DNA of 33,618 bases from Actinomadura madurae (GCF_900115095.1 NZ_FOVH01000035.1:1-33618); one strand, 5' to 3'. Counted from the first letter of the stretch, positions 22,795 to 30,247 are shown. Numbers and translations are program-made. The notes: generated from the sequence alone by a model not told the origin.

Positions 22795-23625
22795 ATGGTG
22801 ATCTTTGGGCCGGCCGTCGACGTCCGTCCACTGTTCCCCCGCGAACGGCGGGCGCTGCTCGACCTGCTCGGCGGCCTGGCCCCCGCCGACTGGGCCGCGC
22901 CGACGGTGTGCCCCGGCTGGGACGTGCACGACGTCGTCGCGCACGTGCTCAACGACTACATGCGCCGCCTGTCGGGCAGCCGCGACGGGCACGCCGGAGC
23001 CGTCTTCGCCGATGACGAGACGCTGCCCGCCTATCTGGCCCGGACCAACGAGGAGTTCGTCCGGGCCTCCCGGCAGCTCAGCCCGCGACTGATGATCGAA
23101 TTGCTGGATCACCTGGGGCCGCGGCTCGATGCCCTGTGGGCGGCTCGGGACCTCAAGGCCACCGCGGATCTGAACGTCTCATGGGCCGCCACCGACATCG
23201 ACAGTCCCGCCTGGCTGGACATCGGCCGCGACTACACCGAGTTCTGGGTCCACCAGCAGCAGGTGCGCGACGCGGTCTCCGCTCCTGGCGCCGTCGAACC
23301 CGACCTCATGGCTCCGGTGCTGGACCTCTTCGCGCGGGCCCTGCCGCAGACGTTGCGGACGCACGACCGGCCCGAGAACAGCACGGCACATCTGGAAGTG
23401 CGCGGCCCGGCGGGCGGACGGTGGACCGTGGTCCGGCAGGGTGGGCGGTGGTGTATGGCCGACGCCCGAGGGGCGCCGGCCGCGTTCGTCGCGATGGATC
23501 AGGACACCTTCTGGCGCCTGGCGACCAGAGGCATCACCGTGGAGGAGGCCCGCCGGCGGTCGACTTCGGAGGGTGACCCAGAGCTCACCAGCGCCATGAC
23601 GGCGCTGCTCGCGATCGTCGCCTAG
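22795..23625 (+). CDS. Maleylpyruvate isomerase family mycothiol-dependent protein, 276 aa
   Basis: This DinB-like four-helix protein belongs to the mycothiol-dependent maleylpyruvate isomerase family. The N-terminal 'PTVCPGWDVHDVVAHVLNDY' and later 'DYTEFWVHQQQVRDAV' supply the metal triad H50, E150, H154. A C-terminal domain follows ('GPAGGRWTVVRQGGRWCMA'). Members transfer or use mycothiol with a divalent metal, and most are uncharacterised. Its presence supports an actinobacterial host. It follows the imine-reductase-like gene by 9 bases, and its stop overlaps the stop of the convergent VOC gene by 4 bases. Confidence 0.85.
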   Translation: MVIFGPAVDVRPLFPRERRALLDLLGGLAPADWAAPTVCPGWDVHDVVAHVLNDYMRRLSGSRDGHAGAVFADDETLPAYLARTNEEFVRASRQLSPRLMIELLDHLGPRLDALWAARDLKATADLNVSWAATDIDSPAWLDIGRDYTEFWVHQQQVRDAVSAPGAVEPDLMAPVLDLFARALPQTLRTHDRPENSTAHLEVRGPAGGRWTVVRQGGRWCMADARGAPAAFVAMDQDTFWRLATRGITVEEARRRSTSEGDPELTSAMTALLAIVA

Positions 23626-23963
23626 CGGGTCTGGCCGCCGAGGCTGAGTTCGTTGCCCTCCGGGTCGCGGTAGATCACTTTGGTGACGCCGTTGCCGTAG
23701 GTCTCGCGGTCCGCGGGTTCGAGGCCACGCTCGGCGAGCCCGGCGACCCGGTCGTCGAGGTCGTCGACGAACGACATGACGAGCGCCTTACCCGCGCGTT
23801 CCGGGTCCTGGACGATGTAGATGTAGCGGTTCTCGGCCACCTCCCACACCGCCTCGATGTCGTTCGGCAGGAATGACGGCTTCCCGCCGAAGAACCGCTC
23901 GTACCACGGCAACGCCGCCTGGTAGTCGGTGACGGGGACTCCGGCGAAGAGATCGAGTGACAT
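23622..23963 (-). CDS. VOC-family (glyoxalase/bleomycin-resistance-like) protein, 113 aa
   Basis: This is a single vicinal-oxygen-chelate domain. 'FAGVPVTDYQAALPWYERFF' is the classic first beta-alpha unit, and 'TKVIYRDPEGNELSLG' is the closing strand with the metal-ligand glutamate in 'PEGNE'. The middle 'VWEVAENRYIYIVQDPERAG' carries the second strand pair. Reactions in the family range from glyoxalase to drug binding, so no substrate is assigned. The start has AAGGACG 3 bases upstream. It is convergent with the preceding gene, and its promoter lies in the structured 23964-24365 region. Confidence 0.85.
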   Translation of the reverse strand: MSLDLFAGVPVTDYQAALPWYERFFGGKPSFLPNDIEAVWEVAENRYIYIVQDPERAGKALVMSFVDDLDDRVAGLAERGLEPADRETYGNGVTKVIYRDPEGNELSLGGQTR

Positions 23964-24070
23964 GTCGTCCTTCTGTCCGTGATCGATGTGTCACCGGTTT
24001 CGACCACGGAAATGCCGGAAACTCATCGCCGACCGCGCGGGAGCGGGCCTCGTCGAGTCCGGGCGGACGA

Positions 24071-24170
24071 CCCTGCCGGAGGAGATGCAGGGCCCCGCCT
24101 CGGCGCCACGGGGGAAAGCGCAGAGGCGGGGCGGGGCACGGTGTCCCGCGATCGTGCGCCTCCGATCGCG
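24071..24170. ncRNA. Stretch with three adjacent hairpins, possible structured RNA or leader
   Basis: Three perfect stems lie within 100 bases. H1 is CCCTGC/GCAGGG (24071-24076 with 24087-24092), whose loop exposes GGAGGAG. H2 is GCCCCGCCTC/GAGGCGGGGC (24092-24101 with 24123-24132). H3 is CGCGATCG/CGATCGCG (24147-24154 with 24163-24170). They sit in the 402-base gap between the divergent VOC gene and the 163-aa gene at 24366. No known riboswitch consensus is recognised and the transcribed strand is unclear. Confidence 0.4.
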
Positions 24171-24365
24171 AAGTCACCAACCAGGACCGTCCGTGACCGC
24201 CCGGGTTTGCAACCTTCCGATCCGAGACGTGTTTCCCCGAGTGGCCGTGCCCCTGCGAGGCGCCGATCAAGGCCGGTTCGGAAGTTGCCATGTGGTGATT
24301 CCTCGGAACGGTTTCCTCTGGATGTCGCGCGTTGTTCGTCGTGCAATCCGGAGATGGGAGAACAC

Positions 24366-24857
24366 ATGTCGGGACCCGATTCCACCGAAAATCGTTCGAT
24401 GGACATCGTGGCGGGGGGACAGGAGGAACCGAGCCCGCGGGTGAGCGTCGAACCGCCGGACGAGGACGCCTTGGACCAGGTGCTCGGCCGTGACCTTCCG
24501 GGCTACTGGGCTCTGGCGGCCGTCCACGTGAAGGAACTCGCCGCGCTCGGTGACGAGGCCGCCGTGCAGGCGCGATGCCTTCTGGCCGGTCGGCTCGACG
24601 AGATCCTCAACGACCATGCGGCGGTCTACCAGACCCGCAGCGGGGTCGCCGTACTCGTCGGTCCGAGTGAGGATCTGGCCAAGACACGGATCGGAGCCTC
24701 CCTGCTGATGAAGGCGACGCGGCGCCATCTCGCCGGCTTCGGGCTCCCTCACGCCGGCATATCCGCGCCGACCTACACGGTCGAGGCGTTCGGCGCCGAA
24801 CTGCGGGAGCTGCGGCGGCGGGTGAGGGATCCGGAGGGGAGCCGGGTGAGCGCCTGA
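24366..24857 (+). CDS. Hypothetical signalling-type protein, possible degenerate GGDEF-like fold, 163 aa
   Basis: The start ATG is set by GGGAG 5 bases upstream; the open frame itself extends far upstream without coding signal. A disordered acidic N-terminus (1-35) precedes a domain reading 'LAAVHVKELAALGDEAAVQA', 'RCLLAGRLDEILNDHAAVYQ', 'TRSGVAVLVGPSEDLAKTRI'. The beta-alpha-beta order, the 'RL' helix and the strand resembling 'GxEFAVLL' recall nucleotide-cyclase/GGDEF folds, but no GG(D/E)EF active site is present, so catalysis is not expected. This comparison is by eye and weak. It is followed by a strong bidirectional terminator. Confidence 0.6.
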   Translation: MSGPDSTENRSMDIVAGGQEEPSPRVSVEPPDEDALDQVLGRDLPGYWALAAVHVKELAALGDEAAVQARCLLAGRLDEILNDHAAVYQTRSGVAVLVGPSEDLAKTRIGASLLMKATRRHLAGFGLPHAGISAPTYTVEAFGAELRELRRRVRDPEGSRVSA

Positions 24858-24894
24858 AAGCCCGGCAGCGGGCCGTGTGATTCGCTTGCGCGGC

Positions 24895-24947
24895 CTCGTG
24901 CTCGATCGAGCCCGCCCGGGTCGCGGCCTCCGGGCGGGACGCACGAG
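24895..24947. terminator. Nested bidirectional terminator
   Basis: Outer arms CTCGTGC (24895-24901) and GCACGAG (24941-24947) enclose a perfect 9-base inner stem, CCCGCCCGG (24911-24919) with CCGGGCGGG (24930-24938). On the plus strand a T-rich run (tgcctttcttt) follows. It separates the convergent 24366 and 24958 genes. Confidence 0.75.
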
Positions 24948-24957
24948 TGCCTTTCTT

Positions 24958-25299
24958 TCAGCCGTTCTTGACGGCCTTCTCGATCCACCCCATCACGCCG
25001 GGTCCGTGCCCGCCGACCCGCCATTCGTAGAGTTCGCCGGTCTTGCGCAGATCCCGGTCACCCGTCTTCCAGTCGTGGATCTGGGCGGGCCCGTCCGGCG
25101 TGTCGATGAGCCACTCGTAGCGGATCTCGTCCACGTTCAGGTCGCGGTAGTCGTCCGGGTAGGCGCCGATGTCGGGGGGCCCGAACACGGCGGTGAGACG
25201 GCCGTAGGTGGTGGTGATGGTGCCCTGGTCGTAGCCGCCGGCCGTCACTCCGCCGGCGGGGCCGCGGACTATCGTCCCGTCTTCGTTGATCTTTGCCAT
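24958..25299 (-). CDS. Small hypothetical protein, 113 aa
   Basis: I cannot name a function. The sequence has a glycine-rich start 'GTIVRGPAGGVTAGGYDQGT' and a core 'DEIRYEWLIDTPDGPAQIHD' with 'WKTGDRDLRKTGELYEWRVG'. The pattern E-W-x-I-x-T-P-D-G followed by D-W-K and W-x-V-G-G resembles small proteins I associate with actinobacteriophages and mobile regions, but I cannot confirm this here. It has AGAGGCACC before the ATG. It lies 54 bases downstream of the sigma-factor gene on the same strand, so it may be cotranscribed with it. Confidence 0.65.
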   Translation of the reverse strand: MAKINEDGTIVRGPAGGVTAGGYDQGTITTTYGRLTAVFGPPDIGAYPDDYRDLNVDEIRYEWLIDTPDGPAQIHDWKTGDRDLRKTGELYEWRVGGHGPGVMGWIEKAVKNG

Positions 25300-25353
25300 G
25301 GTGCCTCTGACCGTGCGTGGAACGTCCCGGGTGTCAACGCGCCGCGTCCGCCG

Positions 25354-26229
25354 TCAGACCGCGGCGAGCGGCTCGTGCAGCTTGGCCAGCGCCTTCTGCT
25401 GGATCTGCCGGACGCCCTCCCGGGAGAGCCCGAGGCGCTCGCCGATGACGCGGAGCGACTCCTCCGGTTCGCCGTCCAGCCCGAAGCGGCGGGTCAGCAC
25501 GTACAGTTCGCGGCCGTCCAGGTTCGGCAGGCCCTCGCGGGTGACGATGCCCAGGTGCAGCCTGAGCAGCACCTCCTCCTCAAGGCTTGAGGAGGAGTCC
25601 GCCAGCCGGTCCTCCCATTGGACCGGGTGGCCGTCCTCGCACCTCAGCGGGGTCTGCAGGCTGTCCAGCCGGGGCGCGTCGAGGACGCGGCGGACCTGGG
25701 CCTCCGACACCCCCGCCCGGCGGGCGATGGCGGCGTGCTCCACGGTGGCGTCCGGCCCGGCCTCGTCGCACAGCGCCCGCTCCGCCGCCAGGATGACCGG
25801 CCGCTTCTCGAAGTCGCCGAGATTGAGGTTCGGGTAGTCGGCGTCCCGGACGGCCCGCAGCACCTCGCGCTGGATCGGCTTGAACGCCCAGCTCGCGAAC
25901 GGGCCCCGGGCCGGATCGTAGGAGGAGATGGCCCACAGCAGCCCGACCTTGCCGGCGCTCTCGAAGTCCTGGCTGTGCTCGTTGGACTTGGAGGTGAACA
26001 TGGAGACGTACTGCCTGACCAGGCCGTAGTTCGCGATCATGATCTCGTAGGTGAGATCGTCGAGCTCGCGTTCCACCCGGCGCACCTCGGCCTGGTCGGC
26101 GCCGGACCCGGCGTGCAGGGCGGCGAGCCGGTCCTTGAGCGCGGTGCGCCGTTCGAAGAGATCGTCGTTGTGGCTCTGGTACGTGTCGGTGGTGGGGTGG
26201 CCGTCGCGGTGCGGGTGCACGATGTCCAT
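25354..26229 (-). CDS. Sigma-70 family RNA polymerase sigma factor, 291 aa
   Basis: Regions 2 to 4 can be followed. Region 2 runs 'YGLVRQYVSMFTSKSNEHSQ', 'DFESAGKVGLLWAISSYDPA', 'GPFASWAFKPIQREVLRAVR' (core and -10 binding). Region 3 holds 'EHAAIARRAGVSEAQVRRVL'. Region 4 holds the -35-reading helix-turn-helix 'ESLRVIGERLGLSREGVRQI'. It is shorter than the primary sigma and lacks region 1.1, so it is an alternative group 2/3-type factor. The ATG at 26229 has GAGGGAG directly abutting it, too close to serve. The GTG at 26220, 9 bases from that site, may be the true start. Nearby kinases and an RsbW-like protein suggest stress regulation. Confidence 0.88.
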   Translation of the reverse strand: MDIVHPHRDGHPTTDTYQSHNDDLFERRTALKDRLAALHAGSGADQAEVRRVERELDDLTYEIMIANYGLVRQYVSMFTSKSNEHSQDFESAGKVGLLWAISSYDPARGPFASWAFKPIQREVLRAVRDADYPNLNLGDFEKRPVILAAERALCDEAGPDATVEHAAIARRAGVSEAQVRRVLDAPRLDSLQTPLRCEDGHPVQWEDRLADSSSSLEEEVLLRLHLGIVTREGLPNLDGRELYVLTRRFGLDGEPEESLRVIGERLGLSREGVRQIQQKALAKLHEPLAAV

Positions 26230-26651
26230 CTCCCTCGGCTGCTCGTGTGCTGTGCCGCTTGACGATCACTCAAAACGGGCCCGCGTCTTGACACGTGTTG
26301 ACAGCGCCCCCGAGGCGGTTTCCGCGGCGCACGCACGGAGACGAAGGCGACACGGAGCGGTGAATGCCGAGGTGGCGCCCCATGTCCCCGCGGCGGGCCG
26401 CCCTCCGGGAATTTCGCCGGGGCGCCAGCGCGTTGATCTGAAATTGATCTTGTATCGGACGCCCGTTGCGGCTGCGGTGGGCGCCCGGTGCGCCCGCGGT
26501 GTGCGATCTCGGCCAGGTTCCCGGTCGGATGACCGGATACGGTTGCCGATTCACGAGCGCACGGACCTTAGAGGGGGCGGGGGGAAGACGCCGACGGCGG
26601 TTCAGGACGGGCGGCGTCCCCGCCTCCCAGAGGACGAGAGGAACCATTACG
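26230..26651. other. Gene-free region upstream of the sigma-factor gene
   Basis: No coding region is supported. Notable elements are two TTGACA hexamers 10 bases apart (26288-26293 and 26298-26303) around the palindrome ACACGTGT (26291-26298). A relatively AT-rich patch has the direct repeat TTGATC at 26433-26438 and 26444-26449. These are plausible control sites for the divergent sigma gene and the plus-strand gene, but no paired -10 is convincing. Confidence 0.4.
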
Positions 26652-26750
26652 GTGCGAACGATGAGCTATGCCGGTCCCGAGTCACCGCCCGCCGGGAGGA
26701 CGGCCACCGCGCACCCGTGCCCGGGCGGCCCCGACACGGCCGCTCGCTGA
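26652..26750 (+). CDS. Possible 32-aa leader ORF
   Basis: A GTG start preceded by GAGAGG (10 bases away) opens a 32-codon frame, 'MRTMSYAGPESPPAGRTATA' and onward, ending in TGA at 26748-26750. The stop overlaps the TGAGGTG that would serve as ribosome-binding site for the ATG at 26765. This is the layout of a translationally linked leader peptide. There is no homology evidence; it could be chance. Confidence 0.25.
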   Translation: MRTMSYAGPESPPAGRTATAHPCPGGPDTAAR

Positions 26751-26764
26751 GGTGTCGCGACCCG

Positions 26765-27544
26765 ATGCTTCCCGTGTGCGTGCATTCCCGCTCGGGCGTC
26801 CCGCCCGGCCGGGTGGATGACCTGACCGGCGACCTGGGCGCGGTCCTGGACAAGGAGTCGCTCATCACCGCCGGGCAGGCGATGAGCTGGCAGTCGACGT
26901 TCACCTGCGGCGCCGTCACCGCGGTCCCGCTGACGCCGGCGTCCGCCATGATCTTCAAGACTCCCGGGCCGGCGGACCCGCAGCGCTGGCACGACCGGTT
27001 CACCCGGGGGCTCGCCCACCGGATGGCCGGTGAGCTCACCATCGCGGCGGTGACGACCGAGCTGCTCGGTCACGCGGCGATGGGGGACACGAACGAGGAC
27101 GCGGTCCTGCTGGGCTCGGCCATCGACGCGCTGGGCCGGCTGCTCGCCGACCTGACCGAGGCGCAGCGGCCGGAGGAGGGCGCGGACCGGATCGTCACGG
27201 ACGCCAAGCGCACCCACGAGGCCCTGCTCGGGGTCGTCCGCCAGCGTGTGCACGTCCGGCGGCAGAAGGAGTTCACCGTCCACACCGTGCGGTCGGTCAC
27301 GAAGGACCGGAACCGGGCCGATCTCGAACGGGCGGTCGCGCGGGTCGGGCTGCCGTGGCCGTCAAGGGCCGGTCAGGGGATCGGCGGAGAGCTCGGGCTC
27401 GCCCGGTGGCGGGCGGCGATGCAGGCCCACGGCCACCAGATGTGGTCGCGGACCGAGCGCGAGGACGTCCTCGTCACTGAGTTGTGGTTGCGCGATCCCC
27501 CGGAGGCGCGGGGATCAGGTAGCCGTATCCCGTCTGGGTCATGA
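26765..27544 (+). CDS. Hypothetical protein, 259 aa
   Basis: I recognise no family. Starting at 'MLPVCVHSRSGVPPGRVDDL', the protein has a helical middle ('MAGELTIAAVTTELLGHAAM', 'LLGSAIDALGRLLADLTEAQ'), a basic stretch 'VVRQRVHVRRQKEFTVHTVR', and a glycine-rich C-terminal part. It has no membrane segment. The open frame continues upstream to 26051 without coding character; the ATG at 26765 is chosen because AGGTG lies 10 bases upstream, and the exact start is uncertain. Its last 71 bases overlap the convergent OmpR-type regulator gene, an unusually long overlap that raises the chance of antisense interference. Confidence 0.55.
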   Translation: MLPVCVHSRSGVPPGRVDDLTGDLGAVLDKESLITAGQAMSWQSTFTCGAVTAVPLTPASAMIFKTPGPADPQRWHDRFTRGLAHRMAGELTIAAVTTELLGHAAMGDTNEDAVLLGSAIDALGRLLADLTEAQRPEEGADRIVTDAKRTHEALLGVVRQRVHVRRQKEFTVHTVRSVTKDRNRADLERAVARVGLPWPSRAGQGIGGELGLARWRAAMQAHGHQMWSRTEREDVLVTELWLRDPPEARGSGSRIPSGS

Positions 27545-28193
27545 TCAGGTCGTCGCCGAGCTTGCGGCGCAGCCGCGAGATGTGCTCGGCGAGGGTCCGG
27601 GACACGCCCCGGCTGGTGCCCCACACGCTCAGCATGAGCTCCTCCTTGGAGACCGCCCTTCCGCGGTTGACCGCCAGGAACTCCAGGACGGCGTACTCCA
27701 GGGGGGCGAGCCGCACCGGCATGCCGTCCTTGTACGCCAGCCGGGCGGTGAGGTCGATCGTGACCGGCGGGATCTCCAGGTGCTCGTTGCGGGGGGTCTC
27801 GGTCCGGCTCGGGGTGCTGGGGGCACTGCGCCGCAGCACGGCGTCGATCCGGGCGAGCAGCACCTCGGGGTTGAACGGTTTGACGATGTAGTCGTCGCCG
27901 CCGAGGCGGAGCCCGAGCGCCTGCTCGTGCACCTCGGTGCGGACGGTCAGCAGGATGATCGGTGTGGTGTTGCCCTCCTCGCGGAGCTGGAAGATCAGCG
28001 AAAGGCCGTTGACGTCGGGGAGGTTGACGTCCAGCAGGGCGATGTCGATGTCGCCGCGGCGCAGGGCCTGGCGGCCGAGTTCGCCGTTGGGTACCGACTC
28101 CACCTGGAACTCGTGCTTGCGGAGAAGGTTCGCGACCACTTTCACCAGCCGCGGATCGTCGTCCACCACCAGTACGCGTGCCACGCAAGTCAT
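27474..28193 (-). CDS. OmpR/PhoB-type response regulator, 239 aa
   Basis: The receiver domain starts 'RVLVVDDDPRLVKVVANLLR', with phosphorylated D55 in 'IALLDVNLPDVNG' and 'DDYIVKPFNPEVLLARI'. The C-terminal winged helix is complete: 'LTARLAYKDGMPVRLAPLEY', 'AVLEFLAVNRGRAVSKEELM', 'TLAEHISRLRRKLGDD' and 'IMTQTGYGYLIPA'. The frame is open to an ATG at 28253, adding 20 residues without domain content; the ATG at 28193 is preferred although neither has a strong ribosome-binding site. No kinase gene is adjacent on the same strand, so the PAS kinase at 28798-30060 is the nearest candidate partner. It overlaps the preceding convergent gene by 71 bases. Confidence 0.87.
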   Translation of the reverse strand: MTCVARVLVVDDDPRLVKVVANLLRKHEFQVESVPNGELGRQALRRGDIDIALLDVNLPDVNGLSLIFQLREEGNTTPIILLTVRTEVHEQALGLRLGGDDYIVKPFNPEVLLARIDAVLRRSAPSTPSRTETPRNEHLEIPPVTIDLTARLAYKDGMPVRLAPLEYAVLEFLAVNRGRAVSKEELMLSVWGTSRGVSRTLAEHISRLRRKLGDDLIMTQTGYGYLIPAPPGDRATTTQ

Positions 28194-28437
28194 GTTATCC
28201 AGGTGAACGGTTGATGTGCTTGGGGTGATCGAACAGTCACGCGCCGCCTCCATCTGTCTTGATCGACTCTTCGGTCGGCATTGGACGATCCGCGGCGTCT
28301 AGCCGGTTCCGGGGCGTTTCGGGGTTTCTGGGCGGCTCTGCAGCGCGGGGGGTGCCCGGGCGCGGGACGGCGCACTGGTAACGTCCGCGTCGGTCACGCC
28401 GGTGTCGTCGTGACGCCTCCAGAACAGAGGACGAAAC

Positions 28438-28794
28438 GTGCGGGTGCTTATCGTCGAGGACTCCCGGGTCGGTCAGCTCCTCCGTGCCGTCTTGCAGCGT
28501 GACGGGCACGAGCCGGTCCTCGCCGAGGACGGGGAGAACGGCTGGACGATGCTCAGCCAGGCGCCCGCGCCGGACCTGGTCGTGCTCGACCGGATGCTGC
28601 CCGACATGGACGGCGCCGACCTCCTGGACAGGCTCCGCGCCGACGCCCGCACGGCGGAGCTGCCGGTGCTGGTGGTCACCGCCTCCGCCCAGGCGTCGGC
28701 CCACCTGGACGACGGCGTGCGGACCCGCGTCCTCGGCAAGCCGTTCGACCTCGGGGAGCTCAGGGCCCTCGTGGCCTCGCTGACGGATCACTGA
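28438..28794 (+). CDS. Stand-alone receiver (CheY-like) protein, 118 aa
   Basis: This is a single REC domain without an output domain: 'MRVLIVEDSRVGQLLRAVLQ', phosphorylated D51 in 'DLVVLDRMLPDMDG', T81 in 'VLVVTASAQ' and K101 in 'LGKPFDLGELRALV'. All key receiver residues are present, so phosphorylation is expected, with the signal passed by protein contact. The GTG start has AGAGGACG 4 bases upstream. It converges with the PAS kinase gene, only 3 bases apart, so the two could form one pathway though they are transcribed towards each other. The 244-base gap to the OmpR-type gene holds both promoters. Confidence 0.9.
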   Translation: MRVLIVEDSRVGQLLRAVLQRDGHEPVLAEDGENGWTMLSQAPAPDLVVLDRMLPDMDGADLLDRLRADARTAELPVLVVTASAQASAHLDDGVRTRVLGKPFDLGELRALVASLTDH

Positions 28795-28797
28795 TCC

Positions 28798-30060
28798 TCA
28801 GTTCCGCCGGGCGTCCACCGTTACCCGCCACGACGCGTTGCCCGTCGTGTCCTTCTCCGCCGGGGCCGCGGGTCTCTCCGCCTTGGCCGGTGGTTCCGCT
28901 GCCTTGGCCGCGGGTCTCTGCGCCTTGGCCGGCGGTTCCTCCGCCTTGCCCGCGGTGGCCAGCGGCAGCCACAGGCTGACCTTGAGGCCGCCTGACGGCG
29001 CGTCCGCCAGCTCGATCCGGCCGTTCATCGTGGTCATCAGCGTCTCGGCGATGTGCAGCCCCAGCCCGGAACCGGGCAGGTCCCGCGTGGCGGGCAGCCG
29101 GTAGTACGGCTTGAGGGCCAGATCGCGCCGGGCGGGCGGGATCCCCGGGCCCTCGTCCGCGATGCCGATCACGCCGTGGGTGCCGTCCCTGCGCGTGGTG
29201 ATGGTGATCGTCCCCTCGGGGGCGTACTTCTCGGCGTTGTTGAGCAGGAGGAGCAGGCACTGCCGCAGATGCACGGGGTCGGCCATGACGGCGAGGTCCG
29301 GCTCCGCCGAGATGACGGTGCGCGCCCCCACGGACGGGAGGCTCAGCAGCGTCCTGCGGACCAGCGGCTTCACCTCGGTGGGCTCCGCCGTCGTGGTCGG
29401 CCGTTCCGTCCGGTCGTCGTCGACGAGCGAGACCAGGTCGGCGATGACGTGCTGCATCATGTCGACCGCTTCGGCGATCGCCTCCAGCGACTCGGCCGAG
29501 GACTCGTTGGAGACGGTCGGTTCGAGCAGCTGGGCGTGCCCGCGGATCATCGTGAGCGGGCCGTGCAGTTCGTGGTGGATGGAGGCGAGCACCAGGTGCC
29601 GCGTGTATTCGAGCTGCCGCTTCGCGGACTTGTCGACGAACACCGCGGTCAGGAGCTTCGGCGCGGTTCCGGCCGGCATGGCCGAGGACGAGAACTCCAC
29701 CCAGCGGGAGCGGCCGGCGGTCGAGGTCAGCCGGGCGCTGCCCCGGGGCCGCTCGGCGATGCTCACCGCGTCGCCGTCCTCGTCGGTCAGCGTGAAGAGG
29801 TCGTCGACGCGCCTCCCCATGGCGGACGACCCGGGCAGGCCCGTCAGCTCCGCCATCGCCGCGTTCCAGGTGACGACCTTGCCGCGCGCGTCGACGGCCA
29901 GGATCGCGACGTCGGAGTGGTCGATCACGGTGCTGAGCCTGGAGCGTTCGCGTTCCAGCTCGTCCGCCCTCCACGGTCCCGTCCAGAACGTGGCGATCCT
30001 CTTGCCCAGCCTGGACAGCGCCGCGCTCATGGCCCGGGACGTGAGCCGCCGTGCGCTCAC
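28798..30060 (-). CDS. Cytosolic PAS-domain sensor histidine kinase, 420 aa
   Basis: No membrane segment is present. A PAS domain at about 40-145 ('LSTVIDHSDVAILAVDARGK', 'VVTWNAAMAELTGLPG') precedes the phosphoacceptor helix 'VLASIHHELHGPLTMIRGHA' (H163) and a HATPase_c domain with 'LLLLNNAEKYAPEG' (N box), 'GIADEGPGIPPA' and 'LPGSGLGLHIAETL'. The tail (about 365-410) is a repeated Ala/Glu/Pro/Lys linker of 14-residue period. The GTG at 30060 overlaps the stop of a 39-codon ORF (GTGA); an ATG at 30030 is an alternative. Soluble kinases of this kind sense redox state, gas or a bound ligand. The partner may be the adjacent receiver or the OmpR-type regulator. Confidence 0.88.
   Translation of the reverse strand: MSARRLTSRAMSAALSRLGKRIATFWTGPWRADELERERSRLSTVIDHSDVAILAVDARGKVVTWNAAMAELTGLPGSSAMGRRVDDLFTLTDEDGDAVSIAERPRGSARLTSTAGRSRWVEFSSSAMPAGTAPKLLTAVFVDKSAKRQLEYTRHLVLASIHHELHGPLTMIRGHAQLLEPTVSNESSAESLEAIAEAVDMMQHVIADLVSLVDDDRTERPTTTAEPTEVKPLVRRTLLSLPSVGARTVISAEPDLAVMADPVHLRQCLLLLLNNAEKYAPEGTITITTRRDGTHGVIGIADEGPGIPPARRDLALKPYYRLPATRDLPGSGLGLHIAETLMTTMNGRIELADAPSGGLKVSLWLPLATAGKAEEPPAKAQRPAAKAAEPPAKAERPAAPAEKDTTGNASWRVTVDARRN
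28865..28948. repeat. Two-copy 42-bp tandem repeat in the kinase tail
   Basis: Copies at 28865-28906 and 28907-28948 differ at only a few positions and encode two 14-residue units of the type 'KAEEPPAKAQRPAA' and 'KAAEPPAKAERPAA'. Copy-number change would lengthen or shorten the kinase tail in steps of 14 residues without breaking the frame. Confidence 0.8.
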
Positions 30061-30176
30061 CGGATCCCGCCCGGCCGGTGCCGTCCGCGCGGGGGGTGGA
30101 CGGCGGCGAAGGTCACGATGGGAACTGCCCGGGACGCGGGCCTGCTGGCTGTGCGGACCGTCGGCTGATGTGCCAT
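30057..30176 (-). CDS. 39-aa ORF translationally coupled to the PAS kinase
   Basis: The ATG at 30176 is preceded by AAGAGGG 5 bases upstream, one of the better ribosome-binding sites in this region. The peptide is basic: 'MAHQPTVRTASRPASRAVPI', then 'VTFAAVHPPRGRHRPGGIR'. Its stop overlaps the kinase's GTG start as GTGA. A real leader peptide or small partner of the kinase is plausible. The family is unknown. Confidence 0.5.
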   Translation of the reverse strand: MAHQPTVRTASRPASRAVPIVTFAAVHPPRGRHRPGGIR

Positions 30177-30247
30177 GGAGCCCTCTTGCAGATGGGACGG
30201 TTTCTCTGAGGTATGGGGGAGAGGCCCGCGGCGGACCCCGTACGACC

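Noticed and set aside
24071..24200. A c-di-AMP, c-di-GMP, cobalamin or TPP riboswitch in the three-hairpin region
   Set aside because: None of the consensus motifs I know for these classes is present on either strand, so only an unnamed structured region is reported.
24080..24444. Small ORF starting at ATG 24085 with GGAGGAG upstream
   Set aside because: The spacing from the GGAGGAG site is too short, the peptide is compositionally random, and it runs into the real gene at 24366 in another frame.
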